Positions 35,562-44,392 of a stretch of DNA of 64,000 bases are shown here, in pieces. Every line of letters starts with the position of its first letter. Within the stretch, counting starts at the first letter, position 1. Below the pieces are notes generated by a model. It had not been told where the DNA came from, ran no database searches, and worked only from the letters and a program-made list of their open reading frames with translations. The stretch is from Devosia sp. Root635. GTDB taxonomy: Bacteria > Pseudomonadota > Alphaproteobacteria > Rhizobiales > Devosiaceae. The DNA is taken from NCBI RefSeq assembly GCF_001427605.1, contig NZ_LMGZ01000020.1:1-64000 (forward strand), given 5' to 3'. The translations under genes and the position numbers were made by a program.

Positions 35562-36488
35562 GTGAATTTGCGCTCGCTCAGGATTTTCCGCCGGGTGGTG
35601 ACGACAGGGTCGCTCGCCCAGGCCTCGCTTGACCTCAATATATCGCCCTCGGCCGCCAGCCGCCTGCTGTCGCTGCTCGAATCCGAGCTCAAGCTCACCC
35701 TGTTCTCCCGCTCCAAGCGCCGGCTCGAACTGACCGAGGAAGGCGACCGCTTCTACCGGCAGACCGAGCATATCCTGCGCGGCCTCGACGAGATGGAGCT
35801 TATCGCCGCCGAAATCCGCGCCCAGACCAATGAACTGCTGAGCCTGGTGACGGCGGCGCCGCTGGCCATGGGACTGATCTCGCCCTCGCTGGCGCTCATG
35901 CAGCAGCGCGACGCGGCCTTTGAATGCGTCATCAATGTCGAGACGCGGTTCGATCTTGAAAGCAAGGTCGCCGCGCGCGCCTACAATGTCGGCGTGATCT
36001 CGCTGCCGATCGAGAATGGCATTCTCGATCTCACCATCGAGCCTTTCCTCGAAACGCGCCTCGGCGTGCTGATGCGAACCGACCACCCGCTGGCCGGGCA
36101 CGCCGAAATTACCATCGACGAGCTGGCCAGGCACCCCATCGTGGCACTGACCAAGGGGCAGCGCTGGCGCGAACGCCTGGACGACATCTTCTCGGCTTCC
36201 GGCCTCATGCCCGAAATCCACCTCGAAACGACGTCGACTCCGGTGGTCAAGAGCCTCGTCCGCGACGGCGCCGGCCTGACGGTGGTGGATTGCATCTGCG
36301 GCCGCATCGCCGATGACGAACCGCTGTTGCTCAAACCCCTGGCCATCGAAAAGTGGATCACCTACGCCACGATCCATCCCAATGGCCCCCGGCCGGCCCG
36401 CAGCGGCCAGTTCATCGAGGCCATGCGCGATTTCATCCGCGCCGAGACCGGCCGCCGTCAGGCCGGCGCCATGCTGCGCCTGATCTAG
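35562..36488 (+). CDS. LysR family transcriptional regulator (cluster 3)
   Basis: A 308-aa LysR-type regulator. The HTH lies in residues 1-60 (LRSLRIFRRVVTTGSLAQASLDLNISPSAASRLLSLLE), and a substrate-sensing domain follows. GTG 35562 was chosen because GGGAGG lies 6 nt upstream and the family starts here; the frame is open further upstream as a shadow of the flavin reductase gene. It is in the same direction as cluster 3, which is less common than the divergent layout, and probably senses the imported compound. Its TAG stop shares the palindrome CTAG with the stop of the convergent LacI gene. Confidence 0.9.
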   Translation: MNLRSLRIFRRVVTTGSLAQASLDLNISPSAASRLLSLLESELKLTLFSRSKRRLELTEEGDRFYRQTEHILRGLDEMELIAAEIRAQTNELLSLVTAAPLAMGLISPSLALMQQRDAAFECVINVETRFDLESKVAARAYNVGVISLPIENGILDLTIEPFLETRLGVLMRTDHPLAGHAEITIDELARHPIVALTKGQRWRERLDDIFSASGLMPEIHLETTSTPVVKSLVRDGAGLTVVDCICGRIADDEPLLLKPLAIEKWITYATIHPNGPRPARSGQFIEAMRDFIRAETGRRQAGAMLRLI

Positions 36489-37522
36489 CTGCGCCAGTGC
36501 GGCTGTGGTTCGGCCATGGTCTGCAGGCTTTCCGCCTCGGCACCCTCGATCCGCTTCATCAGCAGCCGGGTGAGTTCGGTGCCAGCGGCAAACACATCCT
36601 CGCGGATGCTGTCGAGATCGGGGAACAGCGTGGGCAGGATGCCCGAGGTCTGCTTGTAGATCAGGTGCAGGTCCCGCCCCACCACCAGCCCGCTCTCCTG
36701 CAATCCACCGACCAGCGCGATGGTACGCATCTCGCTGTCGCAGATAATGCCGTCCGGCCGCTGGGTCTCCGCCGCCAGGTCGAGCCCGATCTTGCGCATT
36801 TCGGCCGGCGTCAGCCCCTGCGTGCCTTCGAGAATGCGGGCCTCGATGCCGGCGCGCGCCGTCGCCCGGTGAAAGGCGGTGACGATGTTGTGGTAGTTGG
36901 TGGTGCTGTCGTCGCCGATCACCAGCATAACCTGCTTGCAGCCCTTGCTGGCCAGCCGTTCCACGGCCAGGGCAGCAAATACCTCGGAATGGAAGTCGTG
37001 ATAGGGGTGCGGCGTATAGAATTCGGTGCGGCCGTGGCTGACAAAGGGAAAATCCGCATCGATCATCATCTGCACGCGCCGGTCGCGCGGGCCGGTATGG
37101 GTAATGACGACGCCGTCGGCCGTGCGGTTGTCGAGAATGTAGCGGATCGTGTCGGCGCTGAGATTGCGCTCGAATTCGGGAATGACCGTCAGGTGATAGC
37201 GCGTGCCCCTGATGGCATGGCCGATGCCCTGGATCATCTGCCGGGCGAAATCGATCGAATCTTCGGCGCCGTCGAGCACCAGCGCGATGACATTGGTCTT
37301 GCCGGTGCGCAGGCGCACGCCGGCGCGGTCGGGAATATAGCCCAGCGCCTTGGCCGCCTCGGCCACCTTGTCGCGGGTCTCCTGCTTCAGCGTGGTGCCG
37401 CCGCGCAGTGACAGCGACACCGTGGACAGGCTCAGCCCCGTCACCTCCGCGATGGTGCGCAGGGTAACCCGCTGGCTTCCCGCCCCCCTGCCATTGCCGC
37501 CCGATATGGTCTTGCTGCTCAT
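36485..37522 (-). CDS. LacI family regulator (cluster 4)
   Basis: A 345-aa repressor. The HTH begins around residue 20 (VTLRTIAEVTGLSLSTVSLSLRGG) after a short Gly/Ser/Arg-rich lead, followed by YIPDRAGVRLRTGKTNVI. ATG 37522 was chosen because AGGACG lies just upstream; a GTG at 37540 in the same frame is possible. It diverges from the cluster 4 binding protein, and two TGCAAC-type sites lie in the shared gap. It is a close relative of the LacI protein at 50978 in layout (same hinge wording DRAxxRLxTGxTNVIALVL). Confidence 0.92.
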   Translation of the reverse strand: MSSKTISGGNGRGAGSQRVTLRTIAEVTGLSLSTVSLSLRGGTTLKQETRDKVAEAAKALGYIPDRAGVRLRTGKTNVIALVLDGAEDSIDFARQMIQGIGHAIRGTRYHLTVIPEFERNLSADTIRYILDNRTADGVVITHTGPRDRRVQMMIDADFPFVSHGRTEFYTPHPYHDFHSEVFAALAVERLASKGCKQVMLVIGDDSTTNYHNIVTAFHRATARAGIEARILEGTQGLTPAEMRKIGLDLAAETQRPDGIICDSEMRTIALVGGLQESGLVVGRDLHLIYKQTSGILPTLFPDLDSIREDVFAAGTELTRLLMKRIEGAEAESLQTMAEPQPHWRS

Positions 37523-37584
37523 GCGTCCTGCTTCCCCCACCCGTTTCTACACCGGTCGGCACGGAAACCAAACAGGCCAAATTT

Positions 37585-37596
37585 TGCAACGATACA
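37585..37596. promoter_or_regulatory. Half-conserved LacI operator
   Basis: TGCAACGATACA carries one perfect half of the TGCAAC/GTTGCA site found at 37703 and a diverged second half. It lies close to the start of the LacI gene, 107 nt from the main site, so it may be the autoregulatory operator. Confidence 0.4.
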
Positions 37597-37702
37597 TAGC
37601 ACCCATTAATCCTTTTGAAACGATTTAAGATCGCCAATACGCTGATAAATAACATGAAAATTTGCATAATGTCACGATAGCTGCCGCAATACGATTCAGA
37701 AT

Positions 37703-37714
37703 TGCAACGTTGCA
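37703..37714. promoter_or_regulatory. LacI operator of cluster 4
   Basis: TGCAACGTTGCA is a perfect 12-bp palindrome with the central CG step of LacI-family sites. It lies in the gap between the LacI gene and the binding-protein gene, 93 nt before the latter's start, in a locally AT-rich promoter region. Confidence 0.7.
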
Positions 37715-37806
37715 TAACATGTGTTTATCTCGGGCCGCGTTTCGGATGAGGGTTCCGGCGCAAGGCTGCCCGACCAGAGGCAGCGCGAGCAGCAGAGGAG
37801 GAGTTG

Positions 37807-39123
37807 ATGCTCAAACGAGGTTTTCTGACCACCGTGGCCGCCGTGTCGCTCGTGGCCGCCGCCGCGATCCCCGCAAGGGCTGAAGTGTCGATCATGTATA
37901 TCGAAGCCTTCGGCTCGCTGATCGAGTCGGGCATTGCCGATTTCGAGGCCGAGACCGGCGAGACCGTCAACGCCATCAAGCTGCCCGGCCAGGGCTATGA
38001 CCAGCGCATCGCGCTCGACCTGGCGGCCGGCACCGCCGCCGACGTGAGCCTGGTCGACAGCTTCATGGTCAGCGAATTGGCCGCCGCGGGGTATCTGGCT
38101 CCGCTGGGCGAACTCGCCGCCGGCTGGGATCAGTTCCAGTACTACCTGCCCGGCCTGCTCGAAGTGGCCTCCTATCAGGGCGAGGTCTACGCCCTGCCCA
38201 CCGATACTGACGTCCGCATGCTGTGGTATGATCTCTCCAATTTCGAGAAGGCCGGCATTGCCACGCCATGGCAGCCCAAGACCTGGGCCGATATTCTCGA
38301 CGCCGCCACCAAGCTCAAGGAAGCGGGCGTCCAATACCCCTTCCAGTTGCCCGCTGGCATCAAGCAGGGTGAAGCGACCACCATGCAGGGCTTCTACATG
38401 GCCCTGCTGGGCGCCGACGTTCCGGATGGCGATCGCAATCGCCTGCTCAAGCGCGATACCAACCAGTGGATCGGCGACAGCCCGGCGCTTCGTCGCGTCT
38501 TCGACCTCTACCACCAGGTCTATGTGGAGCAGGAGCTGAACCCGGCCGATCTCAACTACGCCACCGATATCGGCGCCGCGGTGCGCCAGGCCCTTGCCGA
38601 CGACAAGCTGGGCATCCTGGCCTCCGGTTCATGGGAAGATGCGTGCCTGTGGGATTGCAACAATCCTCCCAGCCGTGCGGACCGCGATGCGCAGGTCGCC
38701 TGGACGCCGTTCCCTGGCTCTGGCGAGCCGGGCGCCATGACCACGACCAACATTTCCGGTGGCTGGACCCTGGGCGTCAATGCCAATGCCGCCGACAAGG
38801 ACATGGCGTTCAAGCTGATCACCACCATCTTCGATGAAGCCAACTTCAAGGAATGGACTCTGGCCAATCATCGCATGGCCGTGCGGACCGATATTTCGGA
38901 CAGCGCCGAATATACCGCCGATCCATTCCTGGCCGAGGCGACCAAGCTCGCCGCCACGACGACGGGCCGCGACACCATTCCCGGCTATCAGACCGTCTCG
39001 GCCCTCGTGCAGCAGGCCACGTCCGACCTGCTCGATGGCGCCAGCGTCGATGAGGTCGCCCAGAGCTATCACGATGCCCTGGTCGATGAATTCGGCGAAG
39101 AGAATGTCATCACCTACGAATAA
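37807..39123 (+). CDS. Sugar ABC transporter substrate-binding protein (cluster 4)
   Basis: A 438-aa family 1 periplasmic binding protein. The signal peptide (MLKRGFLTTVAAVSLVAAAAIPARA) ends before EVSIMYIEAFG. Ligand-domain blocks include AAGTAADVSLVDSF, YALPTDTDVRMLWYDLSNFEKAG and GILASGSWEDACLWDC; the two cysteines in the last block could form a disulfide. GGAGGAG precedes the ATG; a TTG one codon earlier is also in frame. It is separated from its permeases by 347 nt containing a repeat. The GH38 gene in the operon suggests a mannose-containing ligand. Confidence 0.92.
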   Translation: MLKRGFLTTVAAVSLVAAAAIPARAEVSIMYIEAFGSLIESGIADFEAETGETVNAIKLPGQGYDQRIALDLAAGTAADVSLVDSFMVSELAAAGYLAPLGELAAGWDQFQYYLPGLLEVASYQGEVYALPTDTDVRMLWYDLSNFEKAGIATPWQPKTWADILDAATKLKEAGVQYPFQLPAGIKQGEATTMQGFYMALLGADVPDGDRNRLLKRDTNQWIGDSPALRRVFDLYHQVYVEQELNPADLNYATDIGAAVRQALADDKLGILASGSWEDACLWDCNNPPSRADRDAQVAWTPFPGSGEPGAMTTTNISGGWTLGVNANAADKDMAFKLITTIFDEANFKEWTLANHRMAVRTDISDSAEYTADPFLAEATKLAATTTGRDTIPGYQTVSALVQQATSDLLDGASVDEVAQSYHDALVDEFGEENVITYE

Positions 39124-39282
39124 CTTCGAGCCGTCCCGAAGGGCAGATCGCTCCAGTGGAGCGATCTGAGGCAAGAAGGCCATGAGAGCCATGCTCGAAT
39201 GGCACCTCCCGACGCGGCGGCGCCCACTGTCCTCCGGGTGCCGCCGTGACGGGGCGTGGTCGTTGTAGATGTATGAGTTTGC

Positions 39283-39456
39283 GCCCCCCTCCCCCTTGAG
39301 GGGAGGGTAGCGTCGCCAGGCCCGAAGGGCCGTGGCAGAGCTGGGGTGGGGGTGGACTTGCGGGCCGCTGAACGACCCCCTCCCTCAATCCCTCCCCGGG
39401 GCAGGAACGAAGCGCTTGACTGAATACCCTTCCCCGCAAGGGGAGGAACGGCACTG
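39283..39456. repeat. CCCTCCCC-family repeat inside the cluster 4 operon
   Basis: This fills the middle of the 347-nt gap between binding-protein and permease genes. It has the family features: CCCCTCCCCCTTGAGGGGAGGG on the left, GGTGGGGGTGGAC in the middle and CTTCCCCGCAAGGGGAGG on the right, with an internal GGCCCGAAGGGCC hairpin. Positions 39124-39282 hold no recognised feature. The element may weaken permease expression relative to the binding protein. Confidence 0.65.
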
Positions 39457-39470
39457 AGCGAGAATAGCCC

Positions 39471-40361
39471 ATGAAAAACCAGGCCAATCCCTGGCTCACC
39501 AGCAATCTGTTCGTCCTCGGCCTGGGGCTTTTGCCGGCCGCCATACTCATCGGCGCGCTGCTCTATTTCACGGCCTGGGCCTTCGCCTTCAGCTTTACCG
39601 ATCTGGCGCTTGTGGGCCGCAAGTCGGTGGAATGGAGCTGGGTCGGCCTGCAGAATTTCGAACGGCTGTTCACCCGCCGCGGCTTCCTCGAATCCCTCTG
39701 GACCACGGTTATTTTCGTCTTCTTCTCGGCCATTGTCGGCCAGTCGGTGCTGGGTTTCCTGCTGGCGGCCTTGCTGCGCGGAACACAATCCAGCATTCGC
39801 AGCGTGGTCGAGGTCTGCATCATGCTGGGCTGGCTGCTGCCCGATATCGTGGCGGCCTTTCTGTGGTCGGCCACCACCAGCCAGACCGGGCTGATCAACC
39901 AGCTCATCATCGTGCCGCTGGGCTTTCCCCCGATCAATTTCATCAACGAATATGCCCTGCCGATCGTCACCATCGCCAATATCTGGAAGGGCACGGCCTG
40001 GTCCTACCTGCTGTTCTCGGCGGCGCTGGATTCGGTATCGCGTGAAGTGGTCGAGGCGGCCAAGGTCGATGGGGCGACCCCATTCCAGCGCATCTGGCTG
40101 GTGCAGCTGCCGATCATCAGGCCGCATATCGCCACCAATATGCTGTTCATCACCATCTGGACCTTCACCTATTTCCCGCTGATTTTCGCCATGACCGGTG
40201 GCGGCCCGGGCGGCCAGACCCAGGTGCTGGCGGTGTTCCTCTACAATCAGAGCTTTTCGCGCGGCAATCTTGGCTTCGGCAGCGCCATTTCGGTGGCCAT
40301 GCTGCTCATTGTCGGCCTGTTGTCGCTGGTCTATCTGCGCATGCTGCGGGAGCCGAAATAA
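39471..40361 (+). CDS. Sugar ABC transporter permease (cluster 4, MalF type)
   Basis: A 296-aa permease with six hydrophobic segments. The coupling loop is VEAAKVDGATPFQRIWLVQLPIIRP. The ATG at 39471 lies only about 20 nt after the repeat element, whose GGGAGGAAC end may contribute to the ribosome site. Its last base overlaps the start of the next permease gene (TAATG). Confidence 0.92.
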   Translation: MKNQANPWLTSNLFVLGLGLLPAAILIGALLYFTAWAFAFSFTDLALVGRKSVEWSWVGLQNFERLFTRRGFLESLWTTVIFVFFSAIVGQSVLGFLLAALLRGTQSSIRSVVEVCIMLGWLLPDIVAAFLWSATTSQTGLINQLIIVPLGFPPINFINEYALPIVTIANIWKGTAWSYLLFSAALDSVSREVVEAAKVDGATPFQRIWLVQLPIIRPHIATNMLFITIWTFTYFPLIFAMTGGGPGGQTQVLAVFLYNQSFSRGNLGFGSAISVAMLLIVGLLSLVYLRMLREPK

Positions 40362-41173
40362 TGGAATCCACCGGCCCGTCGCGCACCACAGCCATTGCCC
40401 TGGCCTTCATGGCCGTCATCTGGATCAGCCCGTTTTCCTGGCTCTTCCTCAATGCCTTCAACCCGCTCTCTACCGGGCAACTGGAAATTCCGCGCGCCGT
40501 CGGGCTCGACAATTTCGCGCTGGCGGTCAGCGGCAATGCCGGACGGCAATTCATCAATTCCATGCTGATCGCTGCCGGCACGGCGACACTCAGTGTCATT
40601 GTCGGCATTTCGGCGGCCTATCCGCTGTCGCGGCTGCGTATTCCCGGCCGCAATGCCTTCCTCTGGACGCTGGTGCTGCTGCGCATGCTGCCTTCGGCCG
40701 GCGTGCTGGTGCCGCTTTATTTCGCCGCGCAGCGCTCGGGCCTGCTCAACCAGCTCGGCGTCATCATCGCGCTGACCGTGCTCAACCTGCCGTTTACCTT
40801 GCTGCTGCTGAAGAATTTCTTCGACACCGTGCCGATCGAGCTTGAGGAGGCGGCCTATGTCGAAGGCGCGAGCCTGCTTCAGATCATCACGAAGATCGTG
40901 CTGCCCATGTCGCGGGCCGGCATCGCCGTGGTCTGGTTCTACAGCTTTACCGGTGCCTGGAACGAGTTCCTGCTGCCGCTGATCTTCGCCCGCGTGCAGG
41001 ATGCCTTTCCCATGTCGGTCGGGCTTTACGCGGCCTTCGGCCAGCAGGGCGCCATCAATTACGGGTTCCTCACGGCCTTTTCCATTATCTACGCTGCGCC
41101 GGCGGTCGGCGTGTATTTCTTGTTACGGCGCAACATGAACACAGGGTTCGCCGGTGTCGGAGTCAAAGGATGA
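40361..41173 (+). CDS. Sugar ABC transporter permease (cluster 4, MalG type)
   Basis: A 270-aa permease with six hydrophobic segments. The coupling loop is EEAAYVEGASLLQIITKIVLPMSRAG. It is translationally coupled to both neighbours: a one-base overlap upstream and an ATGA overlap with the GH38 gene downstream. Confidence 0.92.
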   Translation: MESTGPSRTTAIALAFMAVIWISPFSWLFLNAFNPLSTGQLEIPRAVGLDNFALAVSGNAGRQFINSMLIAAGTATLSVIVGISAAYPLSRLRIPGRNAFLWTLVLLRMLPSAGVLVPLYFAAQRSGLLNQLGVIIALTVLNLPFTLLLLKNFFDTVPIELEEAAYVEGASLLQIITKIVLPMSRAGIAVVWFYSFTGAWNEFLLPLIFARVQDAFPMSVGLYAAFGQQGAINYGFLTAFSIIYAAPAVGVYFLLRRNMNTGFAGVGVKG

Positions 41174-44100
41174 CCTATTCCAACCCCCTTTCGTCCAAAC
41201 TGGGCCTGCTGGACGATGACCTCAAGATGGAAGGGAAACTCCTGCGGCTCTGCGCCGACCTGGAGAAGAAAATCCTGACGCCCATCGCCGATGCGCCGTT
41301 CCAGTGGCATGTGCTGCGCGCCGATACGACCACGGCGGCGGCCCTCGCCGATGACTGGCGCACCTGGGAAGAGTTCGGCCCTCATTCGGTCTGGGCCAAG
41401 AAGCAGGGCCATACCTGGTTTGCCGCCGAAGTCGACGTGCCCGAGGCGGCAGCGGGCCAGACGCTGGTGCTCAAATTCACCAGCCAGTGGCAGGACCGGC
41501 CGGGCTCCACCGACCCGCAATGCCTCGCCTATCTCGACGGCAAGATCGCTCAGGCGCTGGATGGCAACCACACCGAGTTGGTCATCGAGCGCAAAGCCAA
41601 GCCGGGCAGCAAGCATGTCCTGCTGGTCAATGCCTTCACTTTCTTCGACCGGCCTTTGGTCGGCTTCACGGTGGAGTTCTTCGTGCGCAACGAGAGGGCC
41701 GAAAAGCTCTATTACGACTTGCAGACCCCATTGGACGTCGCTATCCGCCTGCACCAGTCCGATCCGCGCCGCCATGCCATCCTCGCCATAGTGGACCGCG
41801 CGTTGCGCGCGCTGGACCGACGCGGCGGCCATAGCGAGGCCTTCGCCGCCTCGCTGGGCGCTGCCGAGAAGATAGCAACGGAAATCTACAAGCTGGTCGA
41901 TACCGAGAACCAGCCGCAGATCACGGCCGTCGGCTCGACCCATCTCGATGTGGGCTGGCTGTGGCGCGTCATGCATACGCGCGACAAGACCGGCCGCTCC
42001 TTCGCCACGGTGCTCAACCTGATGGAGGAGTACCCCGAATTTGTCTTCATGTATAACCAGTCGGTGCTCTTCGACTTCCTGAAGAAGGACTATCCGGAGC
42101 TGTGGGACCGCCTCGTCGCGCGGGTGAAATCCGGCCAGTTCGAGATAGAAGGCGCCATGTGGGTGGAGCCCGACGTCAACATCGTCTCGGGAGAAAGCCT
42201 CGTCCGCCAGATCATGCGCGGCCGGCGTTTCCATCTCGAGCATTTCGGCGTCGATCCCAAGACGGTCTGGCTGCCCGACACCTTCGGCTATTCGGCCAAC
42301 CTGCCGCAGGTGATGGACAAATCCGGCCTCAAATATTTCGTCACGTCCAAGCTGAGCTGGAACGATACCGACCGTTTCCCCTATGACAGTTTCCACTGGC
42401 GCGGCATCGACGGCACCGTTACCAAGGCCCAGCTCATCACGGCCCAGCGGCTCGAAAGCGAGCAGATTTTTACCACCTATAATGGCGATCTTTCGGTCAG
42501 CGAGACCATGGGCGCCTGGAAGCGCTACGAGCCCAAGGCGGTGCATGATGAAGTCGTCATGTCCTATGGTTATGGCGATGGCGGCGGCGGCCCGACCCGA
42601 GCCATGATCGAGCGCGGCATCCGCCTTGAACGCGGCATTCCCGGCGCCCCCCGCGTCAAGCTCGAAGGCATCGTTCCCTTCCTCGACCGTCTCGGCAAGG
42701 CGATGGACGCCAGGGGCAACCGCTTCCCCACATGGAATGGTGAGCTTTACCTGCAATATCATCGTGGCACGCTGACCTCGGTGGCCAAGAACAAGGCCAA
42801 CAACCGTCGCGCCGAGCGGCTGCTGCGCGAGCTGGAATTCCTCGGCGCCATGGCGTTGACCCAGTCTGGCGCGCCGTATCCGGCGGACACGCTCGCCGAG
42901 TTCTGGGAACTGGTCCTCATCAACCAGTTCCACGATATCCTGCCCGGCACCTCGATCCCCGAGGTCTATGTCGACAGCGACAACGAGTATGGCCAGATCT
43001 TCTCGACGCTCGGTTCGCAGAACGGTCCCTGGCATTCTGCCGCCCAGGCCTTCGCCAAACCGGGGGCCGATCAGCTCCGCCTGTTCAACTTCACCGGCCA
43101 GACACGAGCGGGACTCGTGCAGCTCGCAGGAAAAGCGCAGGAAACCGCAGAGCTTGCCGGTGCCTCGCTGGCGACCAGTTCAGGGGTCGCGCCAATCCAG
43201 AAGCTGGTGTCCGCCGATGGGTCCGTCAGCTTCGCCGCCCCGGTATCCGACATGTCTCCCCTCGGCTGGACCGGGGGACAAGTTGTCGCCGGCGGCGCCG
43301 TCAACAGCACGTCGAGCCTCTCGGTTTCCGAAAAGCACCTCGAAAACGAGCTGCTGAAAATCACCTTCGACAAGGCGGGCGAAATCACCTCGGTCTTCGA
43401 CAAGACGCGCCATCGCGAGACTCTGGCGGCGGGCGAAAAAGCCAATCGGCTCATCGCCTACGAAGACAAGCCAATGAACTGGGACGCCTGGGATATCGAC
43501 CGATATTTCGAGGAACAGTTCTGGCCGCTGGCTGATGGCAAAGCCTTGATAGCAGTAGTAGAAACCGGCCCGCATCGTGCGGCCATCCGCATCGAGCGGA
43601 GTTACCAGGCCTCGAAAGTCGTGCAGGTCATCTCGCTGGCATCAGGCGCGCGGCAGGTGGAATTCGATACCTTTATCGACTGGCAGGAGCGCCAGACGGT
43701 GCTCAAGGCGCAGTTCCCCTTCGACCTCAACACCTCGGAAATCCGTGCGGAAATCCAGTTCGGTCATGTCAAGCGTCCGACCCATCGCAACACCAGTTGG
43801 GACAAGGCCCGCTTCGAGGCCTCGATGCATCGCTGGGTAGACCTGAGCGAATCCGACTTCGGGGTCGCCCTGCTCAATGATTGCAAGTATGCCTATGATT
43901 GCCTTGAGCAATCGGTGCGGCTGACCCTGGTGCGCGGCTCGACTTTCCCCAGCCCCGATGCCGACCTGGGCGAGCATCGCCTGCGCTATGCGCTCTTCGT
44001 GCATGACGGAGTGGCCGACCTCGCCGACGTGCATCGCGCCGCCGAGCGCTTCAACAATCCGGTGGCCGTGATTGGCTCGCTCAAGCATGCGAGCAGTCCG

Positions 44101-44382
44101 GCCGCGGAATTCGCCAGCTTCAGCTTTGCCAGCGCCGACCAGTCCAACGTGACGCTGGAAACGGTCAAGAAGGCCGAAAAGTCCGATGCCGTGGTGCTGC
44201 GCCTCTTCGAGCACGCCAATATCCGCGCCGAGGCGACCATCCGCTTCGGCATCCCCGTCAAGTCGGTCCGGTCAGTCAACCTGATGGAGGAGGGCGACAG
44301 CAAGCCATTGGAACTCAAGGACAATGGCGTCACCCTGTCGCTGCGACCCTTCGAGATATCAACGCTGCTGATCGAAATCTGA
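41170..44382 (+). CDS. GH38 alpha-mannosidase
   Basis: A 1070-aa retaining alpha-mannosidase. After an N-terminal region of about 250 residues comes the catalytic domain with STHLDVGWLWR (His258 and Asp260 as zinc ligands) and the nucleophile Asp370 in WLPDTFGYSANLPQ. The middle helical domain and the C-terminal beta domains (to residue 1070) match the length of cytosolic-type bacterial and fungal class II enzymes. No signal peptide, so it acts on imported manno-oligosaccharides. It starts in an ATGA overlap with the permease gene and is followed by the ATPase gene after 10 nt. Confidence 0.95.
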   Translation: MTYSNPLSSKLGLLDDDLKMEGKLLRLCADLEKKILTPIADAPFQWHVLRADTTTAAALADDWRTWEEFGPHSVWAKKQGHTWFAAEVDVPEAAAGQTLVLKFTSQWQDRPGSTDPQCLAYLDGKIAQALDGNHTELVIERKAKPGSKHVLLVNAFTFFDRPLVGFTVEFFVRNERAEKLYYDLQTPLDVAIRLHQSDPRRHAILAIVDRALRALDRRGGHSEAFAASLGAAEKIATEIYKLVDTENQPQITAVGSTHLDVGWLWRVMHTRDKTGRSFATVLNLMEEYPEFVFMYNQSVLFDFLKKDYPELWDRLVARVKSGQFEIEGAMWVEPDVNIVSGESLVRQIMRGRRFHLEHFGVDPKTVWLPDTFGYSANLPQVMDKSGLKYFVTSKLSWNDTDRFPYDSFHWRGIDGTVTKAQLITAQRLESEQIFTTYNGDLSVSETMGAWKRYEPKAVHDEVVMSYGYGDGGGGPTRAMIERGIRLERGIPGAPRVKLEGIVPFLDRLGKAMDARGNRFPTWNGELYLQYHRGTLTSVAKNKANNRRAERLLRELEFLGAMALTQSGAPYPADTLAEFWELVLINQFHDILPGTSIPEVYVDSDNEYGQIFSTLGSQNGPWHSAAQAFAKPGADQLRLFNFTGQTRAGLVQLAGKAQETAELAGASLATSSGVAPIQKLVSADGSVSFAAPVSDMSPLGWTGGQVVAGGAVNSTSSLSVSEKHLENELLKITFDKAGEITSVFDKTRHRETLAAGEKANRLIAYEDKPMNWDAWDIDRYFEEQFWPLADGKALIAVVETGPHRAAIRIERSYQASKVVQVISLASGARQVEFDTFIDWQERQTVLKAQFPFDLNTSEIRAEIQFGHVKRPTHRNTSWDKARFEASMHRWVDLSESDFGVALLNDCKYAYDCLEQSVRLTLVRGSTFPSPDADLGEHRLRYALFVHDGVADLADVHRAAERFNNPVAVIGSLKHASSPAAEFASFSFASADQSNVTLETVKKAEKSDAVVLRLFEHANIRAEATIRFGIPVKSVRSVNLMEEGDSKPLELKDNGVTLSLRPFEISTLLIEI

Positions 44383-44392
44383 GGAGGCCTTC

